64,000 bases of DNA from Trissonchulus latispiculum (lineage: Eukaryota > Nematoda > Enoplea > Enoplida > Ironidae), in contig JASAND010005626.1 of the NCBI GenBank assembly GCA_030248195.1, forward strand, positions 59,434 to 123,433. Reading direction: 5' to 3'. How positions within the stretch are numbered: the stretch's first letter is position 1; each line of letters opens with the position of its first letter. The notes under the pieces are model-generated. The model was not told the origin of the DNA. It did no database searches and was given only the letters and a program-made list of their open reading frames with translations. Shown piece after piece: positions 10,701-22,700 of the stretch. A program made the translations under genes and the position numbers.

Positions 10701-13700
10701 AGTTTTTTAAAATTTAAACTTTATCTTCACATATCCAGTGAAAGATTATCATTATTTAAAGTGTTTCCTGTCTAAGATTGTTTATTGCCATTAATTTTAT
10801 TCAATTTGTGTGTTAGTAAGAGAATCCAAAAACTCGGGTAAGATGTACATAGTGTAATTTAGACTGCAGGGATTGTTGAATGGTTTCTTATTGCAAACCG
10901 GAAGGGCTAGATCACCCAACTTGAGATCACATTAATTCAGTCCACTCAGCATTGACTTTTAGGAACCTCATCCAAACCAAAAGCGTATATTCATACCAAA
11001 GTTCGCTTTTGAAAGCTTAGAATAAATCGTATATTACTACCGTAGATTGTATGCAAGTTTTTCATTTTCTCAAATGAAGCTTAAGGTGGTGGTATCGTTT
11101 ACCGTATTTTAAAGCTAACGTTATAGCAAATAACCCAAATGACCTGAAATATCGCTTGATGACCTTACTAGTGTTCCCAATCATGCTGGTAAAACTTTTA
11201 ATCGTGTATGAAGAAATTTTTATTTTGACAAAAATTCCATATTTGACAAAAAATGGTGATAACGAGTTTTTAGATTTTGTAGTAGTTTTCGAATTTTTTA
11301 CCATTATTAATATAAGTGGACACAATTCAGACTAAAAACTGAAAAAATTAAAAACTCTAAATTTTTAAATTTTTAAGCTCGAACCAGACTACTTTCGGTG
11401 AGCGGACAGCGTGCAGCTGTATCTGCTCCACCGAAAATCGAAATTTATAAGAAAATGGAATTTTTCGTTTAATGTCACTCATTCATGCATATTAAATGAT
11501 TGTGGATAACTGGCAAATTAAAATAACTCATAATAGCAACAATCAGACATATTCTACGCTTGAAGAAGCGGGGCGAGTAAAATTACGAAGGGGAATAGAA
11601 ATAAAATAACGCTATTCGTCCCCCCCCCCCACAAATTCCAAAGTGTCCGTAAACATATATGGAAATAAATAACTCCGCCCCAATCGTTTTCTTCCTCTCC
11701 AACCAGTCTGTTTCACTATTTTACGATAACAAAATCATCAATCCTTTTTGGTCACTGCTCAGCGCCTATGCAATGGCAAGCCAGCACATAGCTAAGCACC
11801 AGTTACGTTGATCGTTGAATATTTTTATTAAAATAAATATTAAAATTTTATGCTTTAAACAAGGTTTTCTCACATTTCGAGTAATATCGTGTTTTCAAAT
11901 TTGACGTAAAAATTGACCAAAACCTATTGCAGGGTCATTTTTCTTAGTTTTCCGGTTGAGAAAAGAATAACTGAGATATCGCTTGTTGAATTTTAAAAAA
12001 TGGCGTCATTGTGCGTTTTTGGTAGTTTTCTTTCGATATGCTAAATAGTAACTAAAATGATGAAAAATGACCCTCGGCAAGACATTCCTGTCTTTAAATA
12101 CGAAATTTTAGTTTTCTAACGTAATTTAATCGAAGGTAGTCCTTGTTCAAAATTTCATTTTAGTTTTTCCAATTTGTGAGTTACCACCAAACTATGAAAG
12201 CTACATTCTTTGAGAATATGCATGTTTTTGGTTATTTAATGCTTTAAAGAGGTCAAATATATAGATTGCCATTACAAATTTTTCAGTCTACACCAGTGCG
12301 GTAAACGATACCACCACCTTGAGCTAGCCTTTTCTCAATTTGACAGCCACCTGCATAACTGCACATACACGTAAAAGCAGTAACGTTTACAATAAGAGTA
12401 CAGAAAAACGAGCTTATTATAAAGCGTAGATTTACTTTCAAACCGTACATACGATACGTTTCTAACAAGCAAACAACGGTCGTAATATACGGTTCACATT
12501 TAGACGAGGTTGCTTATTGTTCTGCTTGTACAATGCTTCAGACATATTGATATAATATGAGCAACTACGCAGGCTTAAGGCTGTATAATGAGCTTAAAGT
12601 GCCCAGAAAATTCTAAACATCTTGATTTATCCTGCTACTACAGCTATTAAGAACTAATCTGAGTAGCTCCCTGCATTAACTGGAAATGCATATAGCTAGT
12701 TTCTTTGATCTGAGTGACAAACGAGTTGGGATTTGATAACTTCAAGCACAGTCTTATGATTCAATAATCGCAAAGCAATCAGGCTAGTCATATTTAAAAG
12801 CTCCACCAATCCAAAATTTAAAATTGATATTTAAAAATGCAGTTTCTGTCAGTTATTACAGCATTAGTGACATACCATTGATTTCGCTAGCGTCGTTGGA
12901 TACAGACGATACCGTAAAGCAATCTCCTTGGGCTTTCTCCAAAAAGTGACTTGTGGTAACCGCATTCGAGTGCCTAGTTCAAATTAGAGCAGATCGAACG
13001 TGCATAATAATCATGAAACTTAAGCATGCTAACTGTCAGATAGTCAGAGGAATATCTACTTCACCCCCACAATATCTGAAATCGATTGTTAAAACTTTCA
13101 CCAAATCTGCTTAATTGGACAATAGGGTAAAAAGAAGAATTTAGCCGTTCTGTGGAGACTTCGCAAAAGCTTCTGTGTAAATACCCCGACCACATCCATG
13201 CATTTACGTAGCTGTTTGAACGTTTAAAGTGCCACCTGTGTACGAAGAAAATTTCGAAACAATCTGGTATCCGAATCTGGAGGGAGTGTTCTCCGAACCT
13301 GACGAAATTAGCAGAAGTAGCAACAAATGTCCAAATGTTCGTGAAAAATGACGATTTGTAGCGAGTTTTAAGAAATCTTTTCAAAAAATCGCTAAAGTTT
13401 GCTAAAAAAGGTTAAGGTAAGATAAGGTTAAGGTGCCAAGTGGTGTACTATTATTTCGCTTCTCGCTGAGGGGGTCTACCCCTTTTTTGTCGGCCTGGAG
13501 GAAATCTGCACCCCCTCCATTATCCCCACATTATCCTATAGTTTATACGATTGCAAGTATTGGGAAACAGTAGGATTGCGTTATCTTAAGCATGATTTCC
13601 ACAGTCATACCACGAGCTGCTAAAGGCTTAAGGCTGACAGGTACTTAATATTGCATTAAAAAGTTCCTTGTTTTATGTGATTAGCTGATATGACAGTTCC

Positions 13701-16700
13701 TCGATTAAATTGAGGGCCTTTGTTTCCCAAGGTAACTAGTAACTTTTGCTAGGTATAGACAACGGGACACTATAAAATGTAAATTAATGGCAGTATGTAG
13801 CTATATGTAACAACAGTGAGCAATATGTAACAACAGTGAGCAGTTTTCTGCAGCCGACACTAGAAGACTAAACATTCTTCCTAAACAAAAAACTTACTGG
13901 TCGTTACATTCCACCCCACGCTTTGTACAACGTGGAACTAAGTCTCCGAATTCGAGCGATTTAGGCTTCAACTGAATATCGTCCATTCTTTGAAACATTA
14001 TCACAAAATCTTTTATTCCTTTCAAGTCAAAATCAGTTCCGATGTTAGCCTGAAACGCATATTTCCGGAATAAACCATTTAGCAGCCACTTCTTGCGACC
14101 ACGACTTACAGCACGAAGTCAGTATGATATCTTTTGTAAAAATCAACGAAGGAAATGGGGTAAGCAAACGTTCTTCTTTGACACTGATCAGTTCAACCAG
14201 GCCAACAGTTATAAACTCAAGAGTGAAAGTTTTGCGCATTCACATAGGCTGATATTTCTGGTTTCAGGTTTCGGATGGCCTTGCATGAGCTATACAAGTT
14301 AGTAGTCATCCCGTACAGTCTGGTTCGTAATTATTTCGTTTGGCTCTGCATCCAGATCTTGAAATGCATTACAGCATCATTGGTTTGCACTATTTCGAGA
14401 GGAGCGCACCGTGCCAGGTGACTCTATTCCACCGTGGCAGTTGTTCCTCATTTGCATTGATGCCATTTATCCTAGCAGTCCTCAACATTGAGAATCCTCG
14501 GTGAATCCTCAGCTTAAGCGAAAAAAGCAGGAGACTTTCAATGACTTCTTTTATCCATGCGGATTCATTAATTTCTACCTTACTATAGCTATCTGTTGTA
14601 ACGAACGTACTGATATGTGCTCTGCAACTCTAACGTGTCTAAAACATTTCATATCAAAACTGTTTCACATTTATAAGTTTTGAATTCACAACATTCTTCC
14701 TTCTTCTTTAAAATATCAACGTCTTTTCTTCAGTACACTTAGTTTCATCGACTGCCATACTTCTGTTGTTCATATTCCATTGGTGTCAAAGGATTTCCCG
14801 CTGATAAAACACGACGCGGCTACTCAATCTATTCTGTCTCAATCAACAACAGAGATATCAAAGTAGGAGTTCTAAACTGCACAGAATGTTAAGATTTATA
14901 CAAGATTTATTTTTATTTATATTTTTATTTATATTTTTATTTGATTTATACATTTATAGAGACCAGACTTCTTCATTTTCGCCTTTCCTTCAATATGGAC
15001 TTTCGTTCTTTTACGATCGCACAGGCCGGTCCGGTCTGTGAAATTGTCCTGATATTGGATCAAACTTTTCGAGACACCGGAGACGTAAATTGCAAAGCGG
15101 AGGCGCTATATCCGGCTCTTTTTCCTCAGCATGATCCTGTTCTACTTGGCGTGCCGGCGTGCCGGCGCATGGTCAGCGTCTGTATCCCAAAACCAATCGT
15201 CCCAGGCGTCAATGCTGGTCTTCTCTAGCAGGCGCCTTCCAAGTTGATCCACATGACGAACCCAGGTAACAGATGCTACCTGTACTGAGCACATCACTAA
15301 CACGCCACTTTTTGCGGAGATTATAACATGGTGCTTCAGCAATTGGTGAATTGAGTTGAATTGAATTCAATCAGCGGGTTCATCAGGGGCAAGATCAGTG
15401 TGTCCTATCGGTAGGGAATGTATATCTTCGGGAAACGTGTACCAATTCTAGTCACCAGGATCCTTGTTCCCCGATCTAGTCGTTGTCATATGTCCTGTAT
15501 TCCAGATTTTACAACTATCATTAAGAGATTTCGTGGAATGGAGGACAATTTTATTTCCAGGCGTGTTGGTCAGGTTAATTACGTAGCTATAACTTTTATG
15601 AATGTTTAGTGGATCCCTGAACTATTTATCGAATTTATCCATGGTAGGACAAATAACAGCAAGAGGAATGCGTTAAAAAATTTTGAAGGTGTTCCTCAAA
15701 ATGTATATATCTTACTGTCATTTATTTACCTTCGATTCTGTACTTTAAAATTGTGCATAAATGTAAAGAAACGGATTTCCTGTTAGGCAATGTTTTTAGC
15801 CAATTTAGGTACTGAGAGGTCCCTACCACGTCTCAAGTCTAAAACTTTCTTCTCTCAGCCCTTTCTGGTCGTACAAGTTTGGGGGTCGGGCAAACTTGTT
15901 TCAGTAAAACAACAATCTGAGCACTGGTTAAATGGCTCGAATTAGCACAATCTGAGCACTGGTTAAATGGCTCAGAAGTCAAGTCAATCTATCTTAGAAT
16001 TACCTAATAATTCGTGGACCGCTCAATGGAACTTTGAGGTCAACTAATTATACTACCTAAACAAGGCTTCCGTAACTAACACTCTGGTCCACCTTGTTCT
16101 CAAATCAAAGCCCGAAACTAATACAAACAGGAGTCGCTTGATGATAGGATTCAGAATCACATTTACTATGGTTAGTCAGCTTCATGTAGCACAAATCCGA
16201 TCAGAGTAACAGGGTATAATTCACAAGACAAACTGTATACAATTTTTGATAATGGCGACCTTCAATAGTTTTTTACAGACATTAAAGAGAGAGATCTGCA
16301 ACTATTTCACTGATACAAACCTTGTCCAAAACCCGAGATTTACCTTGATCAGACCGTAATCCAAATTGGCGAAATAGGGCAAGCAAAACACTAAACAGAA
16401 TCACGTGACGCAGATGAGAGTGAGGTGACTAGGTGCAGGGTAGAACAAACGAACTTCAGCAATCCTCGCAAACAGGCACAACTGGCCAACACTCGACGTG
16501 AGACAGAATCGTACAGGCGTAACAGCCTCAAGACAACAGATATAAGACACGGTCACAAAACCGACCAACTTGTAGGAGAGTCAACCTCAAACTGATTTGA
16601 AAACGGGGTTCAGTCACCTACTCCCCTCTCACCCTTGTCCACGTGAAAAACTGCAATTTCGGTCTTTTTGATCTCTTTTGATGCGGAGGCGAAAATCTAC

Positions 16701-19700
16701 GAAAGAAAGGCATAACGAAAGATAAGCATGACGTATGAGATTGCTTTTGGGCTCATGGGGCTCCCAAAATTTCCAACTTAAGACGATTAGCCCCACTTTC
16801 TGATTTTGAACTTCTTAGTCAGCAAAACATCCCAATTAAACGATTCTGCAGAGCAAATAATTTAACAGGCGAACATAGACTATCCCCACAAAACATAGAT
16901 TCAGCTGGACATGCCATTAGTTGTCAACATTTGAAACGCATTCCTCTAGTTAGTTTGCAAATATGATACAAATATGCAAGATCCTCAAGTTAGTTTACAA
17001 ATATGCAGAAACGAAAAGACAATTTGGTTAATATTAAGTCGCAACAACTTCATGAGTTAGCTTAATCCACATAGGGTCACCAAAACAAAGAAACACAGAG
17101 TCAAGAGTTTGAAAACAGAGGAAAACAAAAACAGAAAACAGTCATTTTTTAGCCGGTTTTAACCTGTGGGCTATAAGATTGAATTTTTCTTGCCCTTACA
17201 CTCTCCACCGCAAAAAATGGTGTAGAGTTGCACTAGTAGTCGAAAGGTATCAAGCGAAAGTGATAATAAAGTGCGAATATATGCATTAGTCAAGCTATAT
17301 AGTGCAGAGGACAACAATGTATGTGCGACACAAGCAACTCGGTGTAAAACAGGCACAATATGGTACAGAAACAGTGGAAAGTTCAGCTATTTACAGGCAA
17401 TACTGGTGCGGTGCAGTTCATAGTGGTGGCGATGACAGCGATGACTGGAAGACTGAGGCAACAGAATCGGAGGCCAGCGGAAAAGTCAATGGCCAATCTT
17501 TGGAGGCCTGAGCAGTGGTCTCAGCTGGGAATCGATCAGGAGGCTGTGGGCAGGATCGCGCGTGCAGAGGTGCTGCAGACACGATGACTGGTGGATCGGA
17601 TGTTGATGATTGGTTTGCGAGCAGTGATGAAAATGAGAAGGCGGGGGTGTGTTTGGAGGTGGAGGTGACGACGTTGAGGGGGTGTGGGAGCGGAGAGTGG
17701 ACGTGGGATGCTGGCTTGATGGCGCAGCCAGTGACTGCGGTCGGTGAGCAGTTCTTCCGTGTGCCGGGAGAAGCCGGCGGAGCGACGAGGTGATGGAGTT
17801 CGGTTGATGATGCTGACATGCCGGGTCAGCCGGCGAGGCGGCGGAGACAAGGATGACGACGTGAGCCCGGGATAAGCCGGCGGCGCGGCGGTGTGTGCTT
17901 ATCCCAGACAGGCGGTACCGGAGGGAACCGGAAGGATGGCGAGGTGTGATTCTGGCGATCAGGACTGCACGACTGATCCGACCAGGCGCAAGGAACGGCG
18001 ACCACATCAGAAAAAGAAAACCATTGCTGAGAAACAGCCTAGAAATACATTGAACAACAGGGATAAGTAACAGTGACAGTGACCGGTGGGTGACTCTCAC
18101 CCACCGTAAAAGAAAAGACAGGGACAGCAGAAACAGAAGCAGAGGTTCGTTGTGTAGCAATCAAGCAGAAGGTTCTATTTCTAAGTGAGCTTTTGTTGAC
18201 TTCACAGGTCTCCATCGTCAAGTTCACGCGATACAACATTTAGTGCAAGCTTCGTTAAAATATGTTAAGGTATCGACTATCTTTCGCAGCAGTAACACGA
18301 CTTTACTTATGCGTTACTTCAATGACGGGTCATGCGAATTGTGCAAACACTCTAGCTTTCAAAATTCGTGCAATGCTCGGATGCTAGACCGGTGTGCGCA
18401 GTGCAAAACTAAAAAAAACCGACTAATTAGTAGACAGAAGAGTTAGTAAACAACGGTTAGTAGGATCCCTCCATCCAGGATTGTAGCTCTTGAATTTTGT
18501 TGCAGACCAGGCATCCAGTGAGGTGCAGAGGTGAAAACAGAAGGAAACACTGAAAATACTGCAGGCATAGGCACGGCGCGAAAAAATACTACTCCCAAGT
18601 TTATTCTTGCTTTGTCAACTCAAACGTTTTAATTCCTTTCTATTTAAAATTCCTATATTGCGTGTCCTTCACAAAATTCTAGTTTTTCGCATCGTAAGTT
18701 AAAGAACAGTAGGCTGAATTCATCTCGTGTAAACTACAAAACATCAAAACAGCGGGTAACCATCTGGTGGGCAGGAGGTTGGTGGCAGCAAACAACTGAA
18801 AACACTGAAAAGAAACAAAATACGGAAAACAACGTGGCATGATGGGCGTACGTAACAATAAGCAGTCGTAGCTAGCTAGCGTAAGGGATCTATCGGTCCG
18901 ACCAAGACTGGGTCGTATTATCTGGGACAGTTACCTGTAAAGCTTATTGTTACCCAAACCAAACAGTCGCGTGTTAGTGCGTGCGACAAACATTCCAACA
19001 GACAACGGGACAAAAGGACAGAACAAAACAGAACTAATCGAGTAGGGGACGGGGATAGAGGGATCAGCTTTCATATCTAGCTTTCACGCTTTTAAATGGT
19101 TCAAACACACGTTTTCAGAACAGTAACTCTCTCTCGGATTTTCCCATGGGGATTTTCAGACAACCCACTGGTTCCACCTTCAAATTTCACAACCCACTTT
19201 TAAACATTCTTCGGGAATAACCAAACCATATCATCTTAGGGACGGGGACCACAAACGCAAGAAAACAACTTAAAAGTCAACAGAAAGGATGTCAGGCGGA
19301 AAGAGGGGGTGGGCGGTATGGGCGTTAGCAAGCAACGAGTAAACATGCGGGGCGGCATGCCGGAGGAAAGACTGACCACGCCCATGATAGGCGGGCAGCT
19401 CATGCAAAATTAGAACCGAATCGCTCATGCACAGGCGATTCGGGCAACTGAGATTGGCAGGGCGCATCTGCTCAACATGCTTCAACAAAAGGGCCTTAGT
19501 TGGAAAAAGCCAAACTGTAACCTAAGAGGGACAGGGTAAAAACGGAAAGGAATAGAAAAGCAAGAAAACTTAAAACGCCAAAAACAGTGAACGCAGAGTG
19601 CCACACAACAAGAAACAACTTCCGGACCAAGTAGACTGGCCGGGCGGTAGGGACGAAGAAGACCAGCTGAGGCAGGTCCACAGTATACCTTCTGTATGTG

Positions 19701-22700
19701 ATGACAGACCTTGAGCTCAGGAGGGAGACAGGCGGACGCAAGTTGAGGGCCTTCCTGTGCTTCCGTCAGACACCATCGGCCATCCGGGCCGGGCACATGG
19801 AACAGGAACTGGAGGACGACGCGGGGCACTGGAGAGACAGAAGAAACTGATCGGTCAGAGGAACTCAGAACAAGGGGATCAAGCTGGTCATCAGGATCGG
19901 AGGACTCGGAACTGGCAGACTCAGAACAGAAATGACGGACAACCCAACTGGAAGCACGGGCAGACATGATACTGTAACAAAAGGATAAAGGTATAGAATG
20001 AGCTTACTCTTTCCAACAGGGACTTAACGAATCAGTCAGTTTAGGGTTACAGTTCAGTAAGAGGTTAAAGTTTGTATCATTGTTATCACTACCTTCCAGC
20101 TAGAATTAGGGATAAGGAATGAAGAAGCTTTTATCTTGACAATTGCTAGCTTACTAAAGGTTATAGGATGAAGTAAGGTTAACAGAGATTACAGAATCAA
20201 GAACATCAACAGGCATAAAGTCATGCAAAACTAAGGGAACATGGACAAGCAACAAGCGTGCTTCTTCACACAAAAACTGCAACCCGTTGGTGTAAGACCA
20301 ACCTTCCGACTCATGCAGGATAACAACATACGGAGACTGACAACGAACATTGGGGCAACGGAAAATCCCACCTCCAGAAGATGAAATTAAACGACGTAAA
20401 CGCAGTTTGTGTGGATCACGGGACAAGCGAATTTCGTCATGCACCGGAAAAACGGTAATAGGGACACCATAAAAATTCAAACTAGTACGCCACCAACACT
20501 CAACGCAAAGAAAAATGCAGATTTGGGCTAAATTAGGACATTTCAGATGGACTCGCGTATTAACCTCAAACAGATGCGACATACGAGGATCAGTGTAGAT
20601 ATCTACAGTGCCGGGCAACATTTTCAACCCATCCGGCAGGGAATTAGGATTAAGGATTAGGAACGATAAGGACCACACATTTCAACAGTTCAATGCAACA
20701 CAACAGGAAAATCTGGCTCATTTTCTCCTTCCAATTTTTCAGCAGATTCAGAGAGTACAGAAATCAATTTTGGTGCCATAGCCTTTTCGATTCACTTTTC
20801 TGCAAAAATGTTAACGCTTCTGTATGAAACCATTTGGGACTTCGAGAGCACATTATCAAATTTTCTGCTCCCCCCGCAATTATCCTAGCTAAGATTAGAG
20901 AGCATGCAACAGAACCTGGGTTAGGCAACAAAGATTACAATAATTCCATCTAGGTAAACAAGGCAAACAAAAATAAAATAAAGCATTGCATTAACATGTA
21001 ATTAGTATCATTGCATAACATTGCACAAATATTATCTACAAATCATTGCATAACAAGAATAAGTAAAAGTAAATAGTTTGGTTTTGTTTATATTGCTTTT
21101 TAGGATTTTATTCATCGAATATTACTTTTTCTAGGAAGTTTGTACGCTTTTTCAATATAATCTCTCTATACAGGATATGTTACAATTAGTATTCGTAGCT
21201 ATACATTTACTATAGTTAGAGACAGGTAATAGCCATATTTTTTATCATTTTTCTACGTAATTTCATGTCTATTTTTTGGAAATTTTAGCAGCGTTTGTTT
21301 CTGAAGCCACAATCGGTAGCTGCTACCCGAGCGCTTCTAATGGGCGTAAGTGCCCGAGAACCAAATATTTCTGCGAATGTGTGCCTATACCGTCGGGGAG
21401 ATGGTGAACCCGAGGTACTGTGCCCAATATGGAGCGGTCGGCACTCACATAATTCACTTCATAACCTGCGGTGTAGATGTAAACTACCGAGGTACAATGC
21501 CCATCATGGAGCAGTTTCAGTTCACAACAACAGTCTAGATCATCGGCAGAGATGTTACAACCGAGACCTTTCATACAAATACAATTCAATACAAACAGAG
21601 CATTCGCCACCAGGAGATATCCAGTCCCACAAGTTTACGTCAATTCAATAGCTATACAAGTTTTTAGCGTGCAAGGCACGGAATCTCGAAAATTATCATC
21701 TGTACAAAGTTCAATTTTAGCCACTCTGTTTACAAAACTTTTACAATTTTAGCTATTTTACAGATCACAATTTTGTTTAGCGTCCAAGACTATTTCTCAG
21801 ACGGTGGTTTAGTCCCTGGAGGGACTTGCGGAATGCGTTCGACGCTGCGACGCGCGGAACGGATTTCGAAATAGCGGCGAAGGACCCGAAAAAAGGGGAC
21901 TCGTAGAGAAGATCCTACGTAAGTCCGGGTCTTTCGCGGATCGAGCAGGTTTGTTCTCGGTGTCAGGCGAGGATTGGGTTGAGTCACTGGTGAGCTCGCG
22001 ATACAATACCTTTGGTGGTTTACCGGTAGGCCATGTGCCATGATTCGGCTCCCTCACAGACAGAACGACCATAAAGTGGTCACTGTTAATGTTGTACAGG
22101 TATAGAGTACAGCGCTCATGCTCGATATTTTTACCTAGTAGGGCCTCAGGTGTGAAGAGTTGCCAAGCCCATTCCTTTCCAAATTTGGAGTAGGACATAA
22201 TGGGGGTTCGCAACCAGGCGGCCGCCAAAAATAACTCATCGTCGGTGGCGAACTCAGCAGCCTTACTCAGTCTCCACTTGACCTCTGCCATTTGGGGAAA
22301 CGTGTTTCGAAAACGCTTCTTATCCTCGTAGGTTGCTAAAAAGTCGTAAAGTGCATTTCGGATGTCGGGCCAGGAGTCTTCTAACCCGGTCATGGCAAGA
22401 GAAAGTGCGCGATAATAACAGTTGCCATCCCCTAGTACGTTCAATACCTTATAAGGCTCATATAGGGGCATATGTTGCATGAGCACGGGTAGTTTGTGTC
22501 GCACCCGGAACCCACGAAGGATGGCAATCCTCTGTTGCCACCTATCATCAATTGGGTTGAAGAACTTTCTCCTATTGTAATATAGTAGATCCTTTTCAGG
22601 TGATAGTGACTCATCCGACAAATACTGAGGAGGGTCGCAAGCCTCAGTTTCGGAGCTGGTGTCCCCCGTTCTAAGGACAGGTCCCTTCCCTTTCGGTTGT

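Larger units (their letters stand above)
17201..21808 (-). other. Unassigned 3' region of element A
   Basis: 4.6 kb between the OTU frame and the 3' LTR. It holds two plausible minus-strand frames (19482-19967 and 20154-20678), a GC-rich stretch at 17450-18000 with several overlapping frames rich in Ser, Pro and His, and an AT-rich segment (20880-21290). No transposase or known domain was recognised. It may carry further accessory genes or later insertions. Confidence 0.5.

Noticed and set aside
13405..13435. GGTTAAGG-type words resembling telomere repeats
   Set aside because: Only two or three degenerate units.
17418..18160. Several overlapping long frames rich in Ser, Pro and His
   Set aside because: Three frames are open at once in a GC-rich stretch, and none has a recognisable motif. 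A compositional effect is likely, so no gene was called.
21295..21752. Plus-strand frames near the OTU gene
   Set aside because: Mutually overlapping, no conserved motif, and opposite to the element's coding direction.
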